Assembly: GCA_003427395.1 (NCBI GenBank)
Contig: BFEA01000168.1
Location: 252,786-280,991 of the forward strand
Length of the DNA: 28,206 nt
DNA from: Chara braunii
Lineage: Eukaryota > Streptophyta > Charophyceae > Charales > Characeae
Reading direction: 5' to 3'
The notes under the pieces: generated by a model
Databases searched by the model: none
Seen by the model: the letters and a program-made list of their open reading frames with translations, nothing else
Told to the model about the DNA's origin: nothing
Position numbers and translations under genes: made by a program
Part shown: piece after piece, positions 1 to 8,162 of the stretch
How positions within the stretch are numbered: the first letter of the stretch is position 1
Layout: each line of letters starts with the position of its first letter

Positions 1-1
1 A

Positions 2-622
2 CCTAAGCGTCCCATTGATGTATTGACGAGGGACCAGTTTCTTAGGTTACCTCCAGGGACCCGCGAATACGCAGTATTGTTTCAAGAAGACATTAAAAAG
101 GTAAAGGAGAACTTGAAGAAAGCTCAGGACCGAATGATCGAACAAGCTAATAAGCATCGACGACGATCAACGTTCCGAGAAGGTGATTTGGTCTGGGTCA
201 AGTCTAAAGAGTTTTCATTAGAAGAAAATGTCTCTCAGAAACTCCTGCCTGTCTATTTTGGACCTTGGGAAGTTCTTAAAGTGATTGGAGATGCAGAGGG
301 ACCGTCTTACATAATTGATATACCCCCTCATCTCAGGACCTATTCTGTCTTTCATGCGTCTAAGTTGCTACCTTATGTAGAAGGAGATGAATTCCCTCAT
401 AGATCATCTATGATACCGCCAGATATGGATGGTGGATATCAAGTGGACCGAATTATAGAACAAGGATTCTTCTCTACAGGTGCACGAGGACGACCCCAGA
501 AGCAATTCAAGGTTCGTTTTAAAAGTCAGAAACCATCTGAGGACAGATGGTTTAGTAAAAGAGAACTCCTTGAATCTGCTCCTGATATCGTCTCTGCTTA
601 TGAACGTGGGTTGAAGTCTTAA
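2..622 (+). CDS. Ty3/gypsy integrase C-terminal part (5' end outside window)
   Basis: The reading frame is open from base 2 to the TAA at 620-622, so this is the tail of a pol polyprotein that starts upstream. Numbered from the codon at 23, it shows a helical region ending in NKHRRRSTF (residues 43-51), a GDLVWVK strand (54-60), the GPF/Y module YFGPWEVL (78-85) and HLRTYSVFHASKL (103-115). A chromo-like tail follows (about 141-194) with FKVRFKSQKPSEDRW. The same order occurs in the integrase at 26256-27377, which confirms the call. In this family the region binds DNA and may guide insertion through chromatin contact. The catalytic DDE core lies outside the window. No stop or frameshift is visible in this part. 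Confidence 0.9.
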   Translation, partial: PKRPIDVLTRDQFLRLPPGTREYAVLFQEDIKKVKENLKKAQDRMIEQANKHRRRSTFREGDLVWVKSKEFSLEENVSQKLLPVYFGPWEVLKVIGDAEGPSYIIDIPPHLRTYSVFHASKLLPYVEGDEFPHRSSMIPPDMDGGYQVDRIIEQGFFSTGARGRPQKQFKVRFKSQKPSEDRWFSKRELLESAPDIVSAYERGLKS

Positions 623-662
623 ATATTTCTGCGATGGAACTCGCAATATGGGTCGGCAGGAA

Positions 663-1668
663 TGCAGTAACCCTATTCAGCAGCAGACCGGGGCTCAAAA
701 CGTTGCCCCCGGTAAAGCACAGACTGTGCTGCGCTATGTGACCGAGACATGCCCAGCCTAAGTCTGTCGAGGAGGTTGTGTGACCGAACGCAGCACAAAG
801 GAAATTCAACAGTCAAAGTTAACTGTAGAGTCAAAGGTACCGCGCCCAGGCCTACGGTCGGATACATTCACTTGTTGTGTGCAGGTACCCAGACAACATT
901 CAGGGCGGGAGGAATACAGTTTCTGGCCAATCTGGGCCCTCCTTCACATCGAGATCTGGACAGTGCAGGACTTCAGCACCCGGGGTCCAGACCCCGCATC
1001 CACGTTATTTAAGAGTTGACTTAGTGGCTGGAGAACATTCAGTCTTGCGTGAATGCTGACTTCACGCGTAGACTTCGACATTGTTGCTATGCTGCGACAT
1101 TGCGACATTGGCTTGACGCCGGCTATATGCTGGCAGAGGAGGACGGCAAGGCGCTGCTGGCTGGCAAGGTGCTGGCTGGCGATGGTCTTCTAGGCATGCT
1201 GACGTGGCAGCTGCCACACGCCGTTGCTGACGTGGCCGCTGCCACCTGTATATGATTGATGACGTGGCGGGCTGCGAGATTGATGAGGCTGTTCTGATTC
1301 TTCGTCACTTCGGAAGGGGATCAAGACTGTGGTTATCGAGGATACGTACCTGGTTGATGACGATACTCTCCATTGTTGATGTAGACAGATTGACGTGCCA
1401 CGTGGCACCTTGAGGAAGAACTTCAGACATTGTATTCAGTCTATTGATTGATGAGGTGGCAAGGAGGAGGAGGAACCCGAAGTAGAAGTGGGCTGTTGTC
1501 TTCTTCTCTCTCCTTTGCCTATTCTCCCTCTCTCCTCCTTCATCTGTGTATGATTCTCACCTCATTCTATCATCACACACATTTGCGATTGTTTGTCATT
1601 CATCAGCAGATCGATAATCATATGGACTGGTAATGTTGACGAGTATCATCACGTTTGGGCTCATTGCA
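663..1668 (+). mobile_element. Probable 3' LTR of the left-edge Ty3 element
   Basis: The segment starts TGCAGTAACCC exactly 41 bases after the last base of the pol stop. The 3' LTR of the element at 27418 starts TGCA at the same 41-base distance. It ends ...CTCATTGCA, whose reverse complement (TGCAATGAGCCC) nearly mirrors the start. Its length of 1006 bp is close to the 1063- and 1107-bp LTRs elsewhere in the window. A short stem (ACCGGGGC at 687-694 against GCCCCCGGT at 705-713) sits near the 5' end, as in the other LTRs. The polypurine tract before it is poor (GGGTCGGCAGGAA) and no second LTR is in view, so the right boundary is inference. Confidence 0.5.
1200..1408. promoter_or_regulatory. 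Cluster of ACGTGGC palindromes inside the putative LTR
   Basis: Four TGACGTG motifs start at 1200, 1229, 1260 and 1391. Two are followed by perfect 14-bp palindromes or lie within one: GTGGCAGCTGCCAC at 1204-1217 and GTGCCACGTGGCAC at 1395-1408. A third forms a GTGGC/GCCAC inverted repeat (1232-1245). ACGT-core G-box sequences are known plant bZIP/bHLH targets. A regulatory role here, perhaps in LTR transcription, is inference from motif density only. Confidence 0.35.
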
Positions 1669-1725
1669 TGTGTGACTTGGTCATGGTAATAAATTATGAG
1701 AGGTTTTTAAAAAAACTAGTGTTAT

Positions 1726-1730
<5 letters not shown>

Positions 1731-1765
<35 letters not shown>
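1731..1765. repeat. (TG)n microsatellite
   Basis: An uninterrupted TG dinucleotide run of about 17 units, preceded by interrupted TGTATG. Confidence 0.95.
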
Positions 1766-1767
<2 letters not shown>

Positions 1768-2065
1768 TGATGTCCTATACTGGACAGGCCGCAGTGAGTA
1801 TTCAATCTATTCATAGGCTCCAAATGGACAAAAGCCCCATCCGTTTACATGGTCAAATCTCTCTCTCCCTCACAGCCACACACACACTCACTCTCACATG
1901 CACACAGGTTCACTCCGAGTCACACAGAGTAGACGAGTATGCTGCTTTGGTTAGCCCGCCTGTCCAACTAGATGGTTGGTACAACTCTAATGCACCTGGC
2001 CCCATTCCGAGTCTGGTGCAATTAGTTCGGAAGTGACAATAGCTGTAACCTTCTTTCTCCATGGC

Positions 2066-2158
2066 CTCTCTCTCCGTTCTCTCTCTAAGATCTCTCTCTC
2101 TCTCTCTGCGACTCTCTTTCTCTCTGTGCTCTCTCTGTCTTAGCGCTCTCCCTCTCAC
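2066..2158. repeat. CT-rich imperfect microsatellite
   Basis: Pyrimidine-rich tract dominated by CTCTCT runs with interruptions, about 93 bp. Confidence 0.85.
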
Positions 2159-2300
2159 TGTGTGTTCCCCTCTCTCTTTCTTGCCGTACTACCCGCTATT
2201 TTCTCCTTTCTCCACCTCTTACGGCTCCTCATGCCCGCTTACTTGAGTTCTGCCATGGTTGCTCGCTAGTCTTCCCACCATATGAGAAAATAAGGACCAA

Positions 2301-2375
2301 TTTGTAGCTAGAGCATGGAGAGATGCATCAAAAAATGAGAATGAGTTTGCAGTTAGAGCATGAAGAGGTACATCA
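2301..2375. repeat. Degenerate 45-bp direct repeat (two copies)
   Basis: Copies at 2301-2330 and 2346-2375 share the pattern TTTG-AG-TAGAGCATG-AGAG-T-CATCA with about five differences. A weaker relative with TTTGCAGCTA and ATCATGAAAGAT lies near 2511. No coding potential is evident. Confidence 0.45.
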
Positions 2376-2897
2376 GAGTATCATGACCCGATCGTCCGCT
2401 CAGCGAACAAGGGGAATGTGAATGATAACTCAACTAATTAAGCGAAGATACATCACCATGTCTTGGCTCTTTGGTGCCCCATGTTTTGACCCGTCAAGAT
2501 GGAGAACATATTTGCAGCTACTCTGTTAGATCATGAAAGATACGCGACATACTCACTGTATTCTGCTCGAGTAGCAGTTTCCACACATATAGAAATCGGA
2601 AGGATTACTCAGCGAGACATGGGAGGGTACACGACCGTACTTTGCTCTGGGATGCATTTCCTGCTTCAAGCCCGTACTTATGTGCCCTTCTCTATACTGA
2701 CATTGCCATAGCTACTCAACAAAATGCCCATTTGATTGATCAAAGTGCTGATGTTTATCGCGCCTCATCAGCTCAAGCAGACAGTTACAAGGAAGCATCT
2801 ATTGCAGGATCATATTCTCCCTTAGAGAGTGTCTTGCCCGTGAGAGACGCCATTCGTTGTAGACCCTAGGAACCCCATCAGATGTATTATCTCCCGC

Positions 2898-2899
<2 letters not shown>

Positions 2900-2932
<33 letters not shown>

Positions 2933-2973
2933 CCTCTCCGCTGATCACAGCGTCTCTCTCTCTCTCTCTCTCT
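2900..2973. repeat. Two (TC)n microsatellites split by a CCGCTGATCACA repeat
   Basis: TC runs occupy 2900-2931 and 2953-2973. The phrase CCGCTGATCACA follows the first run at about 2938 and recurs after the second at about 2978, so the microsatellite and its flank have been duplicated together. Confidence 0.9.
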
Positions 2974-3245
2974 GTGCCCGCTGATCACAACCTCTCTCTT
3001 CGCCTCTGTTCTCTCTTTGTTAATCATTGTAGACAACCCTCTTCCCTCTACTCTTTCTCTCTGTGCGCCCTGCGTTCGATTCTGGTTGTACCATGCCGTG
3101 ATTAGAGCCAGAGCGTGGAATTTTTGAAGTGTTCACCACGCTGTTACCGTTAAGTCCGCTTACTATTCTGATGATCAGAAAGGCGTGCTTCATCCACAAG
3201 ACCTGGATGGAGAAGCAAATACTCCGCTGTTTGTATAATGATAAC

Positions 3246-3288
<43 letters not shown>

Positions 3289-3301
3289 GTAATAATAATA
3301 A
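3246..3301. repeat. (AAT)n microsatellite
   Basis: About 18 AAT units with one AGT interruption near 3288. Confidence 0.95.
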
Positions 3302-3382
3302 TCACTATGCATCCTTCCCACTAGTCCACCACCCGCTGGTTCGCTGATTACCGTATGTTGCGTACCATGTGATGATTATCGT

Positions 3383-3450
3383 CCGCTGATTGTCTTGCCC
3401 AGATTACCTTGTGACGATTACTGCCCGCTGATTGTCTTACCCTAATTACC
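3383..3450. repeat. 42-bp tandem repeat, two copies
   Basis: CCGCTGATTGTCTT at 3383 recurs at 3425, each copy followed after a few bases by ATTACC. A third, weaker relative (CGCTGATTACCG) lies upstream at about 3342. The motif resembles the CCGCTGATCACA phrase near 2938 and 2978. Confidence 0.7.
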
Positions 3451-4189
3451 ACACTGCATATGATCCCTTTATTGATCAGATCCCCTCTTCTTCTCTCTCT
3501 CACTCCATGCCGAATATCCCATCATAGTTATGGCTATAATGATGCCCGTTTGCTCGCTGGCACGAAGAGTCACAAATGGGATTCACAGCGCTGCGTACCT
3601 CTAGTCCGCTGTCCCCGTTGACGCCACCTTGGTGGGGGGCGTACACCTTGGGCGTCATCATCTCCCTAATGCCCGTCTCTCCCTTCTCGCGTTTCCTCCA
3701 TGCTTGCTTCTCTTCCCTTCCCCGTAGGCGGCGTACGTCATGTGCGCGGTCATTCGCCCTTGGCGAACTGGGCCCTCCAAGGTAAAAAATCATTGCTTGT
3801 ACAACTGCCAGCAGCCAGCTTCCTCGCGCTGCCAGCAGAGCCGGCACCCGCACAGGCAGGCCCATGCTCGAAAAGGGAGGGGTACCGGCCATGCCCAGTG
3901 TCAACTGCTGCCCCAGTACCAGCTGTTGGCCTGGACTACAGATCCAGGCCCGGTGAACAGACCTCTACTTTGGTACCAATAGGACCAACAACAGGTCCAA
4001 CAACGGCCCTTGTGGTGCAGATCCATCCCTGGTACACTTGCCATACAGGTAGGCTCCATTTGCTGCAGTCCCAGTGCCAATACAGGGTCAGTTCCTGGTT
4101 CAATAGTTGCGGCAGCAGCACAGTCCGCTGCAGTCCCGGTACCGCAAATAGCCAGTCCTCGTACCCCGCTCACCGCACTTTTAATCATT

Positions 4190-4201
4190 AAAAAAAAAAA
4201 A
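4190..4201 (+). other. Short poly(A) run, possible retroposon tail
   Basis: Twelve As follow TTAATCATT. A poly(A) run can mark the 3' end of a LINE, SINE or processed copy, but I found no body or target duplication to go with it. Confidence 0.2.
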
Positions 4202-4725
4202 GAAACGTCACTTGTACTCAGGGGAACAGGGGTACCAAAATAGCCTAGATTGGGACAAACGTCGGGGGTAATACATAATGTCATAATCAGGGGAAAATAA
4301 AAATAACAATAAAATATTATTCAAGATTGCGGATTTAGAGTTCCTTTCCATCCTTAATTATTTCGACCGTGTTCTTAAATTTCTTCATACATATAAAATA
4401 GTCTTTCCAATTCGGTCGTGCAAAACCGACCGTGCAGAGACCCGCGCACACGTCAGCGACCGGGTATGGAGGGGATAGAAATAAGAGGAAAATAAGCCGA
4501 TGGTAGGGGTGTCAAGGGTGGGATAAATTAGTATATTCATCTGCATAAAAGTAGGGCTAGTGTCAACGAGAGACGGGGCGAAAAACAAGGGTCGACCTAG
4601 GTGCCCTGTTTTTTTACGGTTCGTCCCTTAACACTAACCCTCAAATTTTTACTGTTTGATCAATCGACTCTTCAAATTCTCCCATTTCGGGTGGCCGATT
4701 GGCTTTGGCCGCCCGACAACGAGTA

Positions 4726-4930
4726 TTGTCGCTGCTACCACTGGGACCTCCCGTTGTGGTCAGTATCGTCGCTGCTGTCACCAGAACTGCCCTCTGTGAC
4801 CAGCGTCGTCGCTGCTACCACCGGGACCTCCCGTTATGGCCAGCATTGTCGCTGCTGTCGCCGAAACTGCCTGCTATGACCAGCGTCGTTGCTGTTATCA
4901 CCAGGACCTCCCGCTATGGCCAACATTATG
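4726..4930. repeat. 40-bp minisatellite with alternating A/B units
   Basis: Units start GCTGCT (or GCTGTT) at 4731, 4771, 4811, 4851 and 4891, an exact 40-bp spacing. Units 1, 3 and 5 carry GGGACCTCCCGTT-like cores (type A). Units 2 and 4 carry the AACTGCC cores (type B). The array is therefore an 80-bp higher-order repeat made of diverged 40-bp halves. Forty is not a multiple of three, so no single frame encodes a repeated peptide. Confidence 0.9.
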
Positions 4931-5065
4931 TCCCCTGAGAATGGAGCCGACTGAGAGTAAACTGAGATTATCGACTGATTTCACCGAATTTGAACTTAAT
5001 TATTGAGTTCAGTGAGACTGAACTAAGAGTTGAAATGAAACTGTCTTTGAAAGCCGAACTCAGAT

Positions 5066-5862
5066 TTGTGCTCCCCTCTAGGACCACGACTTAGTGCCAC
5101 CCAAGACTCACGAGGGTCCCTTGTCGACCACTCAGTTTGTAAGGCCTCTAAGGCCTCAGACACATCCAACTAACATAGTATCGTTGGGTCAGGATGAGCC
5201 TACGGGGTGACTAAAGAGTCCATAGCTTCGGCCAACTCTTGAAGTGGGGAGGGTACATCGCCTACTTCATCAGGAGTCGAAGTAGCTACAACTTCTACTG
5301 GCCCGATGTGTTTCCTGAGTTGGAGCTCGTAAAAGCCCCACCTTGGGATGAAGAATTCCCAAATCCACCTTGGAAGGTATCTTCTACCATTCTTGCATCT
5401 AAATTGTTGATGGCCGTACTCGCCGCAATTTATGCAAGCCCGTCGCGAATAGCAGTCTCGCCACACATCCTGATCCAGACTCGCCCTCACCCAAGTCGGA
5501 GTCTTGTTTGGGTTGTGCTCCCCTCTAGGACCACGACTTAGTGCCACCCAAGACTCACGAGGATCCCTTTCCGACCACTCAGTTTGTAAGTCCTCTAAGG
5601 CCTCAAACACATCCAACGAAGTCAGGATGCGTCTGCGGGGTGACTAAAGAGTCTATAGCTTCGGCCAACTCTTGAAGTGGGGAGGGTACATTATCCACTT
5701 CATCAGGAGTAGAAGCAGCTACAACTTCTACTGGCCCCATGTGTTTCCCGAGTTGGAGCTCGTAGGAGCCCCACCTTGGGATGAAGAATTCCGAAATCCA
5801 CCTTTGGGAGGTATCTTATGCGATACCTTCGCTTTCTTGCATCTTAAATTGTTGATGGCCGT
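5066..5862 (-). pseudogene. Ty3 gag/protease-junction relic with duplicated zinc-knuckle unit
   Basis: Read on the minus strand, 5616-5200 encodes a gag nucleocapsid region. Its CX2CX4HX4C zinc knuckle (C61, C64, H69, C74; about 5436-5395) is followed by a linker ending in HIGPVEVV and SPLQELAEAMDSLVTP. The plus-strand element encodes the same order around 23952-24300 (HLGPVGVL, SPLQALAKASDPRI), so the family call is firm. The unit is duplicated: 5513-5862 repeats 5066-5417. Copy B has an extra A inside the knuckle continuation that breaks the frame. The relic stops at about 5066, before the protease core. It is the downstream part of the minus-strand element at 13411-17536, separated from it by the 5863-13410 insertion. 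Confidence 0.8.
5066..5862. repeat. 447-bp-offset direct duplication (copies 5066-5417 and 5513-5862)
   Basis: Both copies begin TTGTGCTCCCCTCTAGGACC and run to TTGTTGATGGCCGT with scattered substitutions and small indels. Copy A contains an extra ACATAGTATCGTTGG-like stretch near 5175. The 95 bp between them encode the pre-knuckle and the first half of the knuckle. This is a tandem duplication of one pre-knuckle/knuckle/linker unit. Confidence 0.85.
5859..5862. repeat. Left CCGT target-site duplication
   Basis: CCGT precedes the TGTCGGG start of the block. The same four bases follow the CCCTACA end, and the intact site at 5414-5417 has one copy. Confidence 0.55.
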
Positions 5863-5864
5863 TG

Positions 5865-5884
5865 TCGGGACCTGTGGGTCCCGA
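5865..5884 (+). repeat. 8-bp perfect hairpin at the block terminus
   Basis: TCGGGACC (5865-5872) pairs with GGTCCCGA (5877-5884) around a TGTG loop. A related stem, CGGGTCC/GGACCCG, lies at 10423-10440 with the central pair exchanged (A-T against T-A). Confidence 0.8.
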
Positions 5885-6105
5885 ATCAAGACTCCGCCTC
5901 CGATAGACGATATATGGCCAAACTGTGCACAACAGAGGAATCGGGAATGAGGCAGCAAGAGAGATGGAAAGGATGAAGGGGTCAAGGCTAGATGGTCAAC
6001 GCCTCGGGGCCTGGAGGGTGCCCAAGGCTGCCGGAACTATTGGGCCAAAAATAGATTAATAGAATGACAAGCGGCAAGGGGCCGCAAAAGACTAGTAAAG
6101 GTGTC

Positions 6106-6124
6106 CCTCCTTCCTAGAAGGAGG
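6106..6124 (+). repeat. 8-bp perfect hairpin
   Basis: CCTCCTTC (6106-6113), loop CTA, GAAGGAGG (6117-6124). A weaker stem GCGGC/GCCGC lies at 6071-6085. Confidence 0.8.
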
Positions 6125-6574
6125 ACCGCCAGGAAAATAATACCCCGGGTTTAGCACAGCAGGATGAACGGGGCCAAAGACGTCAAGAAAAATAAGTGTC
6201 GTGACGCCGGCACATGAGAACGTAGCATGCGACCGAGAGGGCCTCTGAATTCAGCACGAGTAAGGGCCGAAGGGCCATGAACTAAGCAAGGGGGATGCGG
6301 CGGACCACAAGGGAATACCAAGACCATGAGGAGAAGGGCCTTGACGACCACTGGACGCTAGAAAAGAAAGGGCCCTGGCATGGGGGCCGTCCGCGGCAAC
6401 TGCCGGGAACCACGAGACTAGAGACCTCGCGGTCGGGAAGGCCGGCACGCTTGGGACACGGAAAGAAATAGAAAAGGGGGCCACCAAGGAATGGGGGACA
6501 CCTACAGAAACCGGGACACCATGAGGAGAGGTTTTAGGAACCACATGGGACTAAGTAAAAATAATGGCACCATC

Positions 6575-6700
6575 GGGACAAGTACTAATGGGACCACTGG
6601 TGGGACAGGTACCAACAAGACCACCAATGGGACAAGTACCGACGGGACCACCGGTGGGACAAGTGCTGCCGGGACCACTGGCGGGACAAATGTCAAGGAC
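6575..6700. repeat. 27-bp minisatellite, about 4.6 units
   Basis: GGGACA recurs at 6575, 6602, 6629, 6656 and 6683. Each 27-bp unit has a 15-bp half (GGGACAAGTACTAAT type) and a 12-bp half (GGGACCACTGGT type). The period is a multiple of three, so one plus frame reads as a Gly/Thr repeat (GTSTNGTTG type), but nothing around it looks like a gene. Confidence 0.9.
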
Positions 6701-6915
6701 TAGTGCAGAACAAGTGTCGGGGAGGTGTGATGTCCCAAGGAAGAGTTGTGGAGGGCCATGAGGAAGAAATATCCAAGAGCAAACGATGCCTTCGAGATTA
6801 AGATTTGGACGACCAAGAATATTAGCACCATTAGTGCAAGCACTAGTGGAAGCAAACGGAACGACCGAAAAAGGAAAAAGAATGCAAGAGAGATGAGGGG
6901 AGAGGCATAACAGTA

Positions 6916-6933
6916 ATCCGAGATATCTCGGAT
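6916..6933. repeat. 18-bp perfect palindrome (unit 1)
   Basis: ATCCGAGATATCTCGGAT is fully self-complementary. It corresponds to the 20-bp palindrome at 7759-7778, where the flanking pairs differ but still match each other. Confidence 0.9.
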
Positions 6934-6950
6934 CAACCACCCTCAAGAAA

Positions 6951-6972
6951 ATGGAGCCTAGAGAGGCTCCAT
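6951..6972 (+). repeat. 9-bp perfect hairpin (unit 1)
   Basis: ATGGAGCCT (6951-6959), loop AGAG, AGGCTCCAT (6964-6972). Its counterpart 844 bp later is 7795-7816. Confidence 0.85.
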
Positions 6973-7043
6973 GAGAAAACAAGCCTCCGGGAGAAAATTG
7001 GAGTAGAGAGGGTCACCGTTTGGAAAGAACGGAGGCAAGATGG

Positions 7044-7067
7044 GGCTCCCATGCGCATGGGGGAGCC
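7044..7067 (+). repeat. Bulged hairpin with 14-bp palindromic core (unit 1)
   Basis: CCCATGCGCATGGG (7048-7061) is a perfect palindrome. Outer GGCT/AGCC bases extend it with a two-base bulge. The counterpart at 7888-7911 (GAGCCCCCA...TGGGGCCCTC) is less regular. Confidence 0.75.
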
Positions 7068-7263
7068 ACAGTTGCAGTCCGAGAAATAACAAACTGCACC
7101 TTGGGCATGAGAAAGGCCAAAACCAAGAGGTAGCGCCTAGGAAAGGCCTCAACAACTAGTTGACACTTGGCATCCCAAAAAAAGAAAGAAAAATAAAAGA
7201 AAAAGTGAGAGAAAAAGGAGGGAGAAGACAAAAGAGGTGAGAGGGAGTGAGCGAGTTGGCCGT

Positions 7264-7305
7264 CAGTAGGGACTAGCACAAGTAGGGACTGGCAGGTCCC
7301 TACTG
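7264..7305 (+). repeat. GTAGGGAC hairpin with doubled left arm (unit 1)
   Basis: AGTAGGGAC (7281-7289), loop TGGCAG, GTCCCTACT (7296-7304) pair perfectly over 9 bp. A second copy of the left arm, CAGTAGGGAC, lies at 7264-7273 and could compete for the right arm. Confidence 0.85.
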
Positions 7306-7317
7306 TTTGGAATTGGA

Positions 7318-7392
7318 GGGAAAACAAAAGGGAAAACAAAAGGGAAAACAAAAGGGAAAAGAAAAGAGAAAAGAAAAGGAAAGGAAGCTTAG
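7318..7392. repeat. Purine-rich 12-bp tandem repeat
   Basis: GGGAAAACAAAA repeats about three times, then grades into AAAAGAAAAGGA sequence. Confidence 0.85.
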
Positions 7393-7499
7393 GACTGCCG
7401 GGGACTGGGAAGTCCCAAATAAAAAAATGGAACGTCAGCAAGAACAATGTTGGAAACTGAATGAACCCAAAGAAAAATAATTGAAGATTGGGATATGCG

Positions 7500-7518
7500 T
7501 CGTCGGGACTACCGACGA
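7500..7518 (+). repeat. 7-bp perfect hairpin
   Basis: TCGTCGG (7500-7506), loop GACTA, CCGACGA (7512-7518). Nearby shorter stems are GGGACT/AGTCCC at 7401-7416 and GGGAC/GTCCC at 7554-7569. Confidence 0.75.
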
Positions 7519-7758
7519 GATTAGAAAATGGGACTAGCACGGGTCGAATGGCGGGGACTTGAGTGTCCCACTGGGAATAGTGAACTGTGCATGTAGGATG
7601 GACACGCAAAGCAAGTGGCACCGTCAAGATCACCGTCGAGATCAAGATTTAAACGACGGAAAATATTAGCAACCACTAGTGCAAGCATTAGTAGGGCCAA
7701 GGTAGGAGGAGTTGAAGGCAAAGAGGAGAGGAAAATGGTGATGGGAGGACGACCCAGC

Positions 7759-7778
7759 AGTCTGAGATATCTCAGACT
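7759..7778. repeat. 20-bp perfect palindrome (unit 2)
   Basis: AGTCTGAGATATCTCAGACT is fully self-complementary. Compared with the unit 1 palindrome, the core GAGATATCTC is kept and the flanking pairs have changed on both arms together. Confidence 0.9.
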
Positions 7779-7794
7779 AGCAAGGCATGGAAAA

Positions 7795-7816
7795 ATAGGG
7801 CCCCAAGGAGCTCTAT
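7795..7816 (+). repeat. 7-bp hairpin with one G.T pair (unit 2)
   Basis: ATAGGGC (7795-7801) faces GCTCTAT (7810-7816). Six pairs are Watson-Crick and one is G.U in plus-strand RNA. The bases differ from the unit 1 hairpin at several paired positions. Confidence 0.7.
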
Positions 7817-8125
7817 GCAGAAAATAAGTTGTCAAGGAGAAATTGGAGCAAAGTGGGCCCAAAATTGAGACTAACGGAAGCAAAATGGAGCCCCCATGAG
7901 TGTGGGGCCCTCATTACTGCAATCCGAGATATAACGGTCATCTGTTGGGGCTAGATCTGGCCCTACACCAAGATCCATGGCCTAGAAAAAAAGGTTCACG
8001 CCTGCTTGACACTTGTCACGTCGGAAATAAAAGAAAAATAAAAAAAGGGGGGAGAAAAAGAAGGGAGAATGAGACGAAGGGGGAGAAAAGGGTGGAGGAG
8101 GATGTGCCGGTCAGTTGGGACTGGC

Positions 8126-8153
8126 ACAGTAGGGATTGGCAGGTCCCTACTGT
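8126..8153 (+). repeat. 11-bp hairpin with one G.T pair (unit 2)
   Basis: ACAGTAGGGAT (8126-8136) pairs with GTCCCTACTGT (8143-8153) around TGGCAG, the same loop as in unit 1. The closing T36.G43 pair is U.G in plus-strand RNA where unit 1 has C-G. Confidence 0.8.
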
Positions 8154-8162
8154 CACCTCATC

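Larger units (their letters stand above)
1669..5065. other. Gene-free stretch with simple repeats
   Basis: I see no recognisable protein family, RNA gene or complete transposon in these 3.4 kb. Content is microsatellites (TG, TC, AAT), short tandem repeats and CT-rich sequence. The frame at 3700-4191 encodes a Pro/Ala/Gly-rich low-complexity peptide without a family match, and the opposite strand is equally open, so I do not call it. A hairpin CGGTCG/CGACCG lies at 4413-4432. It may be old LTR or degraded transposon DNA. Confidence 0.6.
6796..7306 (+). repeat. Divergent long direct repeat, unit 1
   Basis: Landmarks in this unit recur 840-846 bp downstream: GAGATTAAGATTT, ATTAGCACCA-TAGTGCAAGCA, an 18-bp palindrome at 6916, hairpins at 6951, 7044 and 7281, and a TTGACACTTG phrase at about 7158. 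The sequence between landmarks is much more diverged and A/G-rich. No coding frame is shared. Confidence 0.75.
7636..8153 (+). repeat. Divergent long direct repeat, unit 2
   Basis: Second copy of the unit at 6796-7306. The landmark offsets are 843 bp (palindrome), 844 (second hairpin), 844 (third) and 845 (GTAGGGA hairpin). The nearly constant offset shows one duplicated segment, not chance motifs. Confidence 0.75.

Noticed and set aside
2499-2869. Small plus-strand frames of 70-75 codons as a possible gene
   Set aside because: Short, no recognisable domain, bounded by simple repeats; random frames of this size are expected.
3700-4191. 163-codon plus-strand frame rich in Pro, Ala and Gly
   Set aside because: Low complexity, no motif, and the opposite strand is open over the same bases; no start or splice evidence.
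4726-4930. CRISPR-like array
   Set aside because: Units are contiguous with no unique spacers and the context is eukaryotic; it is a minisatellite.
7013-7645. 210-codon minus-strand frame with hydrophobic Phe/Leu runs suggesting a membrane protein
   Set aside because: The hydrophobic runs come from A/G-rich repeats on the other strand (7190-7390); the frame is not conserved in the second 844-bp unit.
7941-7956. GGCCCTACA inside the block as a possible internal LTR end matching 13402-13410
   Set aside because: The sequence upstream of the two sites does not match and no tRNA-type primer site follows at 7957.
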